Source of the DNA: CAJBNH01 sp964447285
Lineage (GTDB): Bacteria > Myxococcota_A > UBA9042
Direction: 5' to 3'
Length of the DNA stretch: 64,000 nucleotides
NCBI GenBank assembly: GCA_964447285.1
Contig: CAYURO010000020.1
Location: 1 to 64,000 of the forward strand
Translations under genes and position numbers: made by a program
Notes under the pieces: generated by a model
The model's input: the letters and a program-made list of their open reading frames with translations, nothing else
Databases searched by the model: none
Told to the model about the DNA's origin: nothing
Shown: positions 1 to 10,900 of the stretch, in pieces
Layout: every line of letters begins with the position of its first letter
How positions within the stretch are numbered: position 1 is the stretch's first letter

Positions 1-45
1 TGCCGCAGGTTTGTGCATCATCTTGATATGAAAGAAGTTCTGCAT
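1..45 (-). CDS. possible 5' end of a gene running off the left edge
   Basis: On the minus strand an ATG at 45 opens a frame (MQNFFHIKMMHKPAA) that stays open to the window edge. A G-rich, Shine-Dalgarno-like tract lies at 52-57, six bases upstream. Only 15 residues are visible, so no function can be given. It would be co-directional with, and downstream of, the flavoenzyme gene that ends at 200. The alternative is that this is plain intergenic DNA. Confidence 0.3.
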   Translation of the reverse strand, partial: MQNFFHIKMMHKPAA

Positions 46-199
46 TTCTGTCCCCCCTGTTCGGACCGCCGAGCGGTTCTGACACGGAACACAGTCTACA
101 ACTGTCACAGGCACTCGCCAAGTCTGTTGATCCGGACTCAGCCGCTCGCGACGGTCCGTCGGCCATGTTGGAGAGGCTCCGTGGCTCCGCTCAGGGACC

Positions 200-1389
200 T
201 CAGGAGGTCGTCGCGGACAGACGGTCGGACTCGGCTTTGGCCCGCAACACGCAGTCCTCCAAGGCCAGTCCGGCGAAGTAGTTTCCCACGACGGCAAGAC
301 CAGAGGCTGCCGCCAGAGCGCGCTCGACGGCCGCGACCCTGACCTCGTGACCCAGTCGCGGTGACGGCAGCACCACTCGTCGGGAGGCCACGTGCGCAAC
401 TTTGGCGCGGTCGACTTGAAGGATTGCGCGGATCTGTTCCAGACGTTCGGCCTCTGGGGTCTGTGCCTTGAAGTGAAAGCTGAAACTGCGCCAGGCCGGG
501 TCGGGCACGGTGTCGCGGGTGACGGCTGAGTAGAACGTGTCGCGGGCCGCGACCAGAAAGGCCATCGGCCCAAGCGGTGTGGCGTCGGACGGCACCACCA
601 CGCCGACCGACTCAACGGGGGCCATGTCGAACGTGGCGAGTGCCGTGGAGAGGTCGGGGGCGACGTCGGCCATCAACCGCGCTCCCTGAGACGGGGGCAG
701 CGCGAGTGCCAGTTGAGGAGCGAGGAAGGTAAGGCCATCGGCAGTCGTCACGGCGAATGCCCCGCCTTGTTTGGTGATCGCTGCCGCCGTGGCGCCCGTG
801 ACCACCTGGACGCCCGGCGCGGCCGCCAAAGCGTCCGTCAGCGTTTGCAAGCCACCCTTGAGCGTGAAGCTCTTGGCCACGTCTTTACGCCGTTCCCGCT
901 TCTTGAAGATCAGGTCGGCGGGGAAGTCGTCGGCACTTTGCGAGGGCACGGCCGCGAACATTGCAGACATGACGCGGTCGTAGTTGCCGTGGCCCACGAT
1001 GCGGCCGTAGTAGTCGCGCACCGTGTGCCCTTCCTTGCGGGCTCCGAGGAAGCGCGGCACCGACCACAGCAACTCGCCGAACGACAGCTGCGAGGGGACC
1101 GACACCACGCGCCGGTCGACCAGCATCCGGAAGGGCGCCTTCTGTCGCGGCAGAAGATCTCCGGAGATTCCCGACGCTTCCACAAGTCCCAGCAGACCTT
1201 GGTACGAGTTGTAGCAGGTGTGGGCGCCCAGCTCGAACCAGTAGCCGTTGTCCAGTCGCTCGCTGTGGACGCAGCCGCCGGGTGAGTCCAGTGCCTCGAG
1301 CACGATCACGGTCCGACCTGCCCGCGCCTGGTGCCACGCCAAGGTCAGTCCGCTCAGTCCGCCGCCCACCACCAGCAAGTCCGCTTGCA

Positions 1390-1393
<4 letters not shown>
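200..1393 (-). CDS. hemY: protoporphyrinogen oxidase-like FAD enzyme
   Basis: The 397-residue protein opens with a Rossmann dinucleotide-binding motif (VVGGGLSGLTLAW, about residues 8-20) and an acidic ribose-binding segment (VLEALDSPGG). This is typical of flavin amine oxidase-fold enzymes. The C-terminus carries VVGNYFAGLALEDCV, which resembles the second FAD-contact segment of oxygen-dependent protoporphyrinogen oxidase. That enzyme oxidises protoporphyrinogen IX to protoporphyrin IX, the penultimate haem step. It is shorter than usual for the family (about 450-470), so the substrate is not certain; another porphyrinogen or amine-oxidase-like substrate is possible. The start codon overlaps the stop of the upstream sensor kinase (ATGA, 1390-1393), so translation is probably coupled. 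No other haem gene is nearby. Confidence 0.75.
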
Positions 1394-4239
<2,846 letters not shown>

Positions 4240-4284
4240 GCGACCTCGAGCGTGCCGGAGAGAGTCCCCGGCTGACGTGGCTGA

Positions 4285-4314
4285 ATGCTAGCACTGAGCT
4301 GCCGTGGAGGTCAC
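4285..4314 (-). promoter_or_regulatory. candidate promoter of the sensor kinase gene
   Basis: Read on the minus strand, GTGACC (4309-4314) and TAGCAT (4285-4290) are 18 bases apart. This matches four of six bases of a -35 box and a TAnnnT -10 box. The expected transcript would start about 40 bases before the ATG at 4239. It rests on consensus matching only. Confidence 0.3.
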
Positions 4315-4369
4315 TGACTCTTCCCTATCGGAATCATCTTGTGTTAGAAGCGGTCACACCACTGGAGGA

Positions 4370-4400
4370 CGTTCCGCCCCAAGTGGCCCATTTTGGAACG
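4370..4400 (+). promoter_or_regulatory. inverted CGTTCC/GGAACG pair containing a recurring 12-bp motif
   Basis: CGTTCC at 4370-4375 and GGAACG at 4395-4400 form an inverted pair. The right part, CCATTTTGGAAC at 4388-4399, is the exact reverse complement of GTTCCAAAATGG at 33165-33176 in the promoter region of the formiminotransferase gene. The site lies 25-36 bases before the start of the small winged-helix-like gene at 4424, a suitable place for a repressor site. That it is bound by a protein is inference. Confidence 0.4.
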
Positions 4401-4423
4401 ACTGTGGATTTTGGAGGAGTCGA

Positions 4424-4690
4424 ATGACACCCGGCGATTACGTTCTCTCCGTCCTGCGGCAGTTCTCCGACAACGAGATGTCGTGTGCAGATCTGGTGAA
4501 CTGGGAAGGCAACGTGCAGAAGTTTGAGAAGGTCGCGATTTACAACGCTTTGGCGCACCTGTACGGCACCGGCAAGATTGTCAAGCAGACCGAAGGTCGC
4601 TCGACCTGGTGGGCGCTTGCTCTCGAGGGTCCGAAAGCGTCCGCGCGGTCGAATGCCTCGCTCAGGGCGGCCCAGAAGGGCGCGGCCTGA
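4424..4690 (+). CDS. small winged-helix-like protein, function unknown
   Basis: An ATG at 4424 preceded by GGAGGA (4413-4418) sets the start; the open frame extends further upstream but has no ribosome site there. The 88 residues read as three short helices followed by a beta wing (IYNALAHLYGTGKIVKQTEGRSTWWAL). That is the pattern of a compact winged-helix DNA-binding fold (helix, recognition helix, hairpin ending in aromatic residues), with a basic, Ala/Ser-rich tail. I do not recognise a named family. It lies directly before the HAD lipoprotein gene on the same strand. The inverted motif just upstream could be an autoregulatory site, which is untested. Confidence 0.75.
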   Translation: MTPGDYVLSVLRQFSDNEMSCADLVNWEGNVQKFEKVAIYNALAHLYGTGKIVKQTEGRSTWWALALEGPKASARSNASLRAAQKGAA

Positions 4691-4749
4691 TCTCGTCGCG
4701 ACTGAACTGTAGAGGATCCCTGCGCTTCCCCTGCCTGACCACGCGTCGC

Positions 4750-5673
4750 GTGCTCGTGCTGGGGAGCGCATGGCTGCTCTTCGCTTGCGGCACTGTTCCG
4801 CCCGTGGCGACCGATACCGTTCGCCCGGCGGCAGGTGCCGTCGGTGTTGGCGACCTCCCAGTCGACGGATTCACTCCCGAAGCGAATGCCCGGCTCAGTG
4901 ACTTCCTCGCCCGCACTCGGACGCACGTAGGTCGCAAGGTCGCCGTCTTTGATGGGGATGGTACGGTTGTCGGGCAGGTTCCCCACTATCTGGCCGACGA
5001 GTGTCTGTTCGCCTTTGCCCGCGAGCATCCCGACCGCAAGCGTGACGTCATTGCCCGCATGGTGACGCAGTCCAACGTATCGCTGCCCTACGTCCAGGAC
5101 CGGGTGCACTTCTTTGCGGGTGAGACGGTCGACGACCAGCGTGCGCTTGGCGAGCGGTGCTTTCGCGACTGGTACCGCGGCAAGCTGTTTGAGCCGATGC
5201 GGCAACTGATCGGGCGACTGCACGCCAATGGCTTTGAGGTCTGGATCATCACGGCGTCGCCCGAAGCGTTGTATCAGGGGTTCCTGGCGCGCGAGCTGGG
5301 GCTGCCCGAGACCCGGGTGGTCGGCGTGAAGTCGGTTGTGCGCCACGGCAGACTCACCGATGAAATCATTCCACCCGTGCCTCAGGATGACGGCAAGCTG
5401 GCGGCCATCGAGACGTTCGTACAGGCCACGCCGCTGCTGGCCGGTGGCAACAGCCGTGGCGACAAGGAGATGATCGAGTCCAGCCAAGGGTTGCGCCTGA
5501 TCGTCAACCCCGATGAGCTCGTCGCTCCCGATCAGACCCAAAGCATGGCCGATTACGCCCGTGCTCAGGGCTGGCTGGTCGTGCGTATCCGCGATGTCGC
5601 GGAGCCCGGCTTTCCCGCCGTGACGTCCAAGGACTTTGGTGTGCGCCAGAACAAGGCCCACCCAGTGCCGTGA
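4750..5673 (+). CDS. HAD-superfamily phosphatase lipoprotein
   Basis: All HAD motifs are present: I, VFDGDGTVVG; II, WIITASPEA; III, the Lys in DDGKLAAIE; IV, GGNSRGDKEM. The layout resembles HAD-IB phosphomonoesterases such as phosphoserine or phosphocholine phosphatases. A hydrophobic leader ending LLFAC predicts export and lipid anchoring at the cytoplasmic or outer membrane. The start is uncertain. GTG 4750 is the first conventional codon near the leader but leaves no basic n-region. CTG 4735 or 4720 (with AGAGGA at 4711-4716) would give a better signal peptide. The ATG at 4609 would overlap the previous gene by 82 bases. The next gene encodes an organophosphate antiporter, so a role in phosphate-ester scavenging is plausible; the substrate is unknown. 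Confidence 0.8.
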   Translation: MLVLGSAWLLFACGTVPPVATDTVRPAAGAVGVGDLPVDGFTPEANARLSDFLARTRTHVGRKVAVFDGDGTVVGQVPHYLADECLFAFAREHPDRKRDVIARMVTQSNVSLPYVQDRVHFFAGETVDDQRALGERCFRDWYRGKLFEPMRQLIGRLHANGFEVWIITASPEALYQGFLARELGLPETRVVGVKSVVRHGRLTDEIIPPVPQDDGKLAAIETFVQATPLLAGGNSRGDKEMIESSQGLRLIVNPDELVAPDQTQSMADYARAQGWLVVRIRDVAEPGFPAVTSKDFGVRQNKAHPVP

Positions 5674-5692
5674 TGTTGCCGGAGGTCCGTGC

Positions 5693-7051
5693 GTGTCCAA
5701 CTGGCTGAGATCACCGCGTTCATGGCTGTCTCCACCGCCGCCGGCACCGCCGTTGCCTGCCCACGAGATCGCGCGTCGCTATCCCTGGTTCCGTTGGGCC
5801 GTGCTCGAGTCCACCTTTCTGGGCTATGCGACGTTTTATGTCGTGCGCAACAACCTCTCGACGGTCGCCAAGGACGTCGGTGGGGCGCTGCACTACGATC
5901 ACGACATGATCGGCAGCATCCTGGCGGTCTCGGCGATCACTTACGGGATCGGCAAGTTCGTGATGGGCGCGGTGTCCGATCGCTCCAATGCCCGCACCTT
6001 CATGGCGCTGGGACTGTTGTTGACGGCACTGTGCAACTTCGCGTTTGGTTCGGTCGCCAGCTATCCGTTGCATCTGGCGTTGTGGGCACTGAACGGTTTC
6101 GTGCAGGGCATGGGCTGGCCACCTTGCGGGCGAGCGATGGGGCACTGGTTCAGCGTGCGCGAGCGCGGATCGGTCTTTGCCGCTTGGAACATCGCCCACA
6201 ACGTTGGCGGTGGCATCGCGGGGGTGATGGCCGCCTGGGCCGCGGGCAACTGGGGATGGCAGTACGCTTTTCACGTCCCGGCCGTGATCGCTCTGGTGGG
6301 CGCCGGCTACATCCTGCTGCGCTTGCACGACACCCCGCAGTCCGTCGGTTTGCCGCCGATCGAGACCTATCGCAATGATTTCACTGAGCATGAGCGGCAC
6401 CACGGCACCGGTGAGACCGACCTCTCGTTCCGCGAGCTGTTGGTCGTCCATGTGCTGCGCAATCGCGCGCTGTGGTTTGTGGCGACAGCGAATTTCTTTG
6501 TGTATGTGGTGCGTTACAGCATGTTGGACTGGGGGCCGTCTTACCTGCGGGAGGTCAAGGGCGGGTCGCTGGAGTCGGGCGGCCTCGCGATCATGGTCAT
6601 CGAGTTCGCGGGGATTCCGTCCACGCTGCTGATGGGCTGGCTGTCGGACCGCTTGGGCGGTCGGCGAGGCATGGTCAGCTTGCTCTGTATGATCCCGATT
6701 CTGTTTGCCTTCTGGGGCATCCTGCTGAATCCGCCTGGTCGGTTGTGGCTCGACTTCACGCTGCTGGGCGTCGTCGGCTTCTTCGTGTATCCGCCCGTCA
6801 TGCTCTTGGGTGTGTCGGCATTGGACCTGACGTCGAAAAAGGCGGTTGGCACGGCGGCTGGCTTCGTGGGACTGTTCGGCTACTTGGGGCGCACCGCCCA
6901 GGCCAAGGGCTTTGGCTGGATGGTGCACCACTACCGCGATACTTTGGGACTTGTCGCGGGCTGGAACTTGGTGCTCTACGCGATCCTAGCCTGTACCGTC
7001 GCCGCCATCTTGTTGCTGGCGCTGACTTGGAACCAACGGCCGCGAGGGTGA
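5693..7051 (+). CDS. MFS organophosphate:phosphate antiporter (GlpT/UhpC type)
   Basis: This is a twelve-helix major-facilitator protein of 452 residues. The N-terminal region (RWAVLESTFLGYATFYVVRN, then a loop with GAVSDRSNARTF) matches the organophosphate:Pi antiporter family, which includes GlpT, UhpT and the sensor-like UhpC. These exchange cytoplasmic phosphate for glycerol-3-phosphate or hexose phosphates. GTG 5693 is chosen because GGAGG (5681-5685) lies seven bases upstream; the frame is open further back, overlapping the HAD gene. The pairing with an exported phosphatase is suggestive of uptake or sensing of phosphate esters. The exact substrate cannot be read from the sequence. Confidence 0.85.
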   Translation: MSNWLRSPRSWLSPPPPAPPLPAHEIARRYPWFRWAVLESTFLGYATFYVVRNNLSTVAKDVGGALHYDHDMIGSILAVSAITYGIGKFVMGAVSDRSNARTFMALGLLLTALCNFAFGSVASYPLHLALWALNGFVQGMGWPPCGRAMGHWFSVRERGSVFAAWNIAHNVGGGIAGVMAAWAAGNWGWQYAFHVPAVIALVGAGYILLRLHDTPQSVGLPPIETYRNDFTEHERHHGTGETDLSFRELLVVHVLRNRALWFVATANFFVYVVRYSMLDWGPSYLREVKGGSLESGGLAIMVIEFAGIPSTLLMGWLSDRLGGRRGMVSLLCMIPILFAFWGILLNPPGRLWLDFTLLGVVGFFVYPPVMLLGVSALDLTSKKAVGTAAGFVGLFGYLGRTAQAKGFGWMVHHYRDTLGLVAGWNLVLYAILACTVAAILLLALTWNQRPRG

Positions 7052-7139
7052 CCGCCCGACCCGGGCGCCCCACGCCACCAGGGCACTTGCCGCCGTCTGC
7101 GGTTCGCTTGTGTCCTTGCCGCCTCCTCGGGAGTCGCCC

Positions 7140-9239
7140 ATGCCGGCACTCATGCCGCCGCCTAACCTCACGCCTGTCGGGTCCACCGGGTCCCAAGCGT
7201 CTGCGCCGTTGGCGCGGCGTCGCGGTGCGCTCGTGGTGCTGGGTCCCGGCATGATGGTGCTGCTGTCCTGGCTGTACGCCCGACCTTTGGTGTGGGTCCC
7301 GCCACCTGAGTGGTTCCGTTGGGGCCAGCTTGCCATCGGCGGCTTGGCTGCGCTGTACGTTCTGGGCGCATGGTCGGCGTACTTGGGAGCCTCGCGGGGC
7401 CGGTGGCCGATGACGGTCGCGGCTCTGGGGCTGGGCGCACTGTCCATTCCCGTGCTGACAACGACGCCGTTCCTGACGCTGGGGCTGCTGATCGCCAGTG
7501 CGTCGCTGCTTGTGTGGCTGTGGTCGCCCGGGCGGCCGCCGCCGGACCCCAATGCACCGCGCCTACATGCCGAGTCGCTGCAAGGGGCTGCCATCGCCCT
7601 CTCGTTGATCTGGTTCGCCTCTGTTCCCAGTGGCTTTGCCCGCGGCACCTTGGGTTGGGCCGGCGCGTTTTCTGCCGCGGCGCTGGCCTCGGTGCTCGCC
7701 GTGACTTGGGGCGCAGCGCTGCCGTCGCGTCATCGCAAGCAGGCGATGGTCTTGGGGGCGGCGGGGTTGGGAGCGACTGCTTTGGCGGTGCTGCTGGCCC
7801 TGTTGGGCGCCGACCTGCGGGTCGCCATGTCGCTCGCCAGCCTTCCGCCTGTGGTCGCGGCGCTGCTGGCGTTGCGCCTCGAGGCCACCGCCGATGCATC
7901 CGACGACACGTCGTGGTGGGAGTCGCTGGTGGACGACCCCGGCCGCACCCTCGTCGTCACCTTTGTATTCCTGTGCGCGTTCGGTGGGTTGCTGTTGGCG
8001 TTGCCGATCAGTGCCACGGGTCCGCACGGTGTGCCGGCCATCGACGCCCTGTTCACCGCCGTCAGCGCCACCTGCGTCACTGGCCTGAACACCCTGGACC
8101 CCGGCAAGGATTTCAGCGGCTTGGGCCAAGTCTTCATCGTCATCCTCATCCAGACCGGCGGCTTGGGGATCATGACGTTTTCGACCGCCGCGTTCTCGCT
8201 GTTGGGGCGGCGCCTTAGCCTGCGACACGAGGCAAGCTTGGTCGAGCTGCTGAGCGCCGACGATCGCAGCCGCCTGCAGGACTCGCTGCGCAAGGTGCTG
8301 ATCGTCACGTTTGCGATCGAAGCGGCCGGGGCCGCGCTGCTGTTTCCCATGCTGCTGTTCGAAGGACATGACGTCGGCGCGGCGGCATGGGAGGCTACGT
8401 TTACCTCAGTGTCCGCCTTCTGCAACGCCGGGTTCGGGCTGCAGACCCTGAATCTCGTGCCGTATCAGCACAATGAGTTGATCCTGCAGGTCGTCTCGGC
8501 CCTGATTATCGCCGGCGGTCTGGGGCCTGCCGTCGTCTGGGCACTGCCCGACCTTGCGCGGCGCAGGCGCACCACCCTTCACTTCAAGCTCGTCGTTTCC
8601 GTGACGGCCGCGCTGCTCATCGTGCCTGCTATCTTCATCGCTGTGGTCGAGTGGTCCAACACGCTGGCAAACATGGACGTGATCGATCGCTTGTCGAATG
8701 CGTGGTTGCAGTCGGTCACGCCGCGCACCGCGGGCTTCAACTCGGTCGACCTGACCGCGATTCACCCCGCCACCGTCACCACACTGATCGTGTTGATGTT
8801 CATTGGCGGCAGTCCGGCCTCTACCGCGGGCGGTATCAAGACCACGACGCTCGCCCTGCTTCTCCTCGCCGTCGTTGCCGCCTTGCGCGGACGCTCCAAG
8901 GTGACAGCGTTTGGCTTCACCATCGGTCAGGGCTCCATCTACAAGGCGACGGCCGTGGCGACGCTGGGGTTGATGTCGGTGTTTGGGAGCTTCATCGCGC
9001 TGCAGCTGACGCAGAATTTGTCGTTCGACAGCGCGGTGTTCGAGGTCGTGTCGGCGTTGGGCACCGTGGGCCTGACGATGGGTGCGACGCCCCAACTGGA
9101 CAGTGTTGGCAAGATCGTCGTGATGATCTGCATGTTCATGGGCCGGGTGGGACCGTTGACGCTCTTCATTCTGGTGGCGCGCTCGCGGGGCGAACGGGGC
9201 GATTGGGAGCGGCCGACGCGCGAAGTGGCCGTCGGCTAG
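7140..9239 (+). CDS. TrkH/KtrB-family potassium channel subunit
   Basis: The protein has 699 residues with an ATG at 7140 and GGGAG six bases upstream. From about residue 270 it has the TrkH core. Its four pore loops each carry the selectivity-filter glycine: VSATCVTGLN (about 307-316), VSAFCNAGFG, TPRTAGFNS and VSALGTVGLT (about 636). This forms the K+-conducting subunit in the inner membrane. The first ~250 residues are an extra block of six to eight hydrophobic segments not present in standard TrkH or KtrB, so the protein is about 200 residues longer than usual. The regulatory RCK subunit follows 21 bases downstream, as expected for a Trk/Ktr operon. Confidence 0.92.
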   Translation: MPALMPPPNLTPVGSTGSQASAPLARRRGALVVLGPGMMVLLSWLYARPLVWVPPPEWFRWGQLAIGGLAALYVLGAWSAYLGASRGRWPMTVAALGLGALSIPVLTTTPFLTLGLLIASASLLVWLWSPGRPPPDPNAPRLHAESLQGAAIALSLIWFASVPSGFARGTLGWAGAFSAAALASVLAVTWGAALPSRHRKQAMVLGAAGLGATALAVLLALLGADLRVAMSLASLPPVVAALLALRLEATADASDDTSWWESLVDDPGRTLVVTFVFLCAFGGLLLALPISATGPHGVPAIDALFTAVSATCVTGLNTLDPGKDFSGLGQVFIVILIQTGGLGIMTFSTAAFSLLGRRLSLRHEASLVELLSADDRSRLQDSLRKVLIVTFAIEAAGAALLFPMLLFEGHDVGAAAWEATFTSVSAFCNAGFGLQTLNLVPYQHNELILQVVSALIIAGGLGPAVVWALPDLARRRRTTLHFKLVVSVTAALLIVPAIFIAVVEWSNTLANMDVIDRLSNAWLQSVTPRTAGFNSVDLTAIHPATVTTLIVLMFIGGSPASTAGGIKTTTLALLLLAVVAALRGRSKVTAFGFTIGQGSIYKATAVATLGLMSVFGSFIALQLTQNLSFDSAVFEVVSALGTVGLTMGATPQLDSVGKIVVMICMFMGRVGPLTLFILVARSRGERGDWERPTREVAVG

Positions 9240-9260
9240 ACGTGGGTGGTGGGAGGCAGG

Positions 9261-9926
9261 ATGCGCAAGCAAGCGATGGTGATTGGTCTGGGGCAGTTCG
9301 GCATGGCGGTGGCGAGATCGCTGTCGCGCATGGGTGTCGAGGTGCTGGCCGTCGACAAGCGCAAGGAGGCGGTCGAGTACGCGTCGACCTTTGCGGCAGA
9401 GGCGGCGGCCTTCAACGCGACCGACGAGGATGCCCTTGCGCGTGCCGTGCCCGCCCAGCGCGACATGTGTATTTGCGCCATCGGCGACGAGTCCCGCGAG
9501 GGAGCCATTGTCGTCACGGCGCTGCTGCGCAAGCTGGGAGCCCGCCGCGTCATTGCCCGCGCCAACGACGAGCTGCTCGAGCGCATTCTGCGGCTGGTCG
9601 GCGCCCACGAGGTCGTCAACCCGGAGCGCGCATTCGGCGAGCGTTTCGCCACCCGGCTGCTCTATGACGGCATCCTCGAAGAGGTTCCGCTGGGCGAAGA
9701 CCTGGTCATCAGCGAGCTCATGCCGCCGCCCGCCATGATCGGCCGCTCGCTTATCGAGCTGGCCTTGCCTCGCACCTTCGGCATCACGGTCGTCGCTATT
9801 CGCCACGTGGTCGATGGAAAGGGCTCTGTCGTTCAGCCCGATCCCCAGGCTCCGCTGCGCAAGGACGACATTCTGGTGGTCGTCTCTGCCCCGGGCGCGA
9901 CCCACAACATCGTCGGACGGACGTAA
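9261..9926 (+). CDS. KtrA/TrkA-type RCK regulator of potassium uptake
   Basis: At 221 residues it holds one RCK_N domain (nucleotide-binding GLGQFGMAVARSL, acidic VDKRKE after strand 2) and one RCK_C domain (about 135-221). That is the KtrA arrangement rather than the doubled E. coli TrkA. Such subunits form octameric rings that gate the membrane subunit in response to ATP/ADP or NAD(H). ATG 9261 is supported by GGGAGG at 9251-9256; a GTG at 9246 is the alternative. The preceding gene is its channel partner. A HAMP/PAS protein starts three bases after the stop, so the three genes are probably one operon. Confidence 0.92.
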   Translation: MRKQAMVIGLGQFGMAVARSLSRMGVEVLAVDKRKEAVEYASTFAAEAAAFNATDEDALARAVPAQRDMCICAIGDESREGAIVVTALLRKLGARRVIARANDELLERILRLVGAHEVVNPERAFGERFATRLLYDGILEEVPLGEDLVISELMPPPAMIGRSLIELALPRTFGITVVAIRHVVDGKGSVVQPDPQAPLRKDDILVVVSAPGATHNIVGRT

Positions 9927-9929
9927 GCC

Positions 9930-10877
9930 ATGTGGAGCATCCGCACCGAAATTCGCTTGGCCGTCCTGACGTTCCTGGTCATCCAAGTGATGACGTCATT
10001 TGGCGCCATCGCCCTGCTGACGCGGGTGACCGGCGCGCTGGAACGCGTGCTCTCTCACAACGTGGCTGGGATCGAGACGGTCGAGCACCTTCGCTCCACC
10101 TTGGCCGCCGTACCCAGGACGGGGGCGACTCCTGAGCAGCGCCGCCAGTTTCTCAAGGGCCTGCAGGTCACTGGCGCACACTTCATCGATGGGCAGGAAC
10201 CGAAGGCCTTCGCCGCCGCCATTCGTCTGCAGGACGTTGCGCTTGCGGGGGAGCCCACGGCCGTCACGGCCCTGCAGCAAGCGCTCACGGACCTGACCGA
10301 CGCTCATCGTGCGGCGATGGTCGCCGAGGAGGAGGATGCGAGACGTCAGGGCCGCGCAGGGGCGTGGGCGGCGGTGTTTCTGGCCACGTTCGGATTCGCC
10401 CTGAGCATGGTGGTCATTCGCCGGCTGACCCGACAACTCATTGAACCGTTGCATGAATTGCACGCCACCGTCGTGGCCTTCCGGTCCGGAGATCGCTTCC
10501 GGCGCTGCCGAACCATCGACGCACCGGTTGAGTTCCACGCCGCCGCGGAGACCTTCAACTCGCTGCTGGACGCGACGCTGGTTGACCGTGCACGCGAGCC
10601 CCGCGGTCAGGACATCGACCGGTTGGCCTTGCTGCACCTGCTGGACGGTCTGACCCGGTCCGTGCTGGTGATCGATGCGGAAGGGCGCATCACGGCGGCG
10701 AATGCGGTGGGAATGCAGGCGCTTGCCGTCGATGCCGAGGGACGGTTGCGGCACATGGCCCGACTTCTGGCCAAGGGCGGCGCGTCGGAGGCCTTCGGTC
10801 CTCAGGCGACGGTCACGCCACTGGGACACGACGGGTGGTTGGTCGAGACGGACCCGCCTGCCGTGACGGAGGCGTAG
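9930..10877 (+). CDS. membrane HAMP/PAS sensor protein lacking an output domain
   Basis: The 315-residue protein has a membrane helix near residues 10-32, a periplasmic helical segment (about 33-140), and a second helix (about 146-166). A HAMP-like linker (IRRLTRQLIEPLHELHATVV) and a PAS-like fold (about 230-315, starting near LTRSVLVIDAEGRI) follow. No histidine kinase, cyclase, GGDEF or methyl-accepting region follows; the frame simply stops. It begins three bases after the K+ regulator gene, which suggests co-translation. Either it is a signal-input subunit working with a separate kinase or the potassium channel, or it is a kinase truncated long ago. No frameshifted kinase remnant is visible before the convergent gene at 10901. 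Confidence 0.75.
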   Translation: MWSIRTEIRLAVLTFLVIQVMTSFGAIALLTRVTGALERVLSHNVAGIETVEHLRSTLAAVPRTGATPEQRRQFLKGLQVTGAHFIDGQEPKAFAAAIRLQDVALAGEPTAVTALQQALTDLTDAHRAAMVAEEEDARRQGRAGAWAAVFLATFGFALSMVVIRRLTRQLIEPLHELHATVVAFRSGDRFRRCRTIDAPVEFHAAAETFNSLLDATLVDRAREPRGQDIDRLALLHLLDGLTRSVLVIDAEGRITAANAVGMQALAVDAEGRLRHMARLLAKGGASEAFGPQATVTPLGHDGWLVETDPPAVTEA

Positions 10878-10900
10878 CTCGCTGTCGCAACCAGCAAGCT

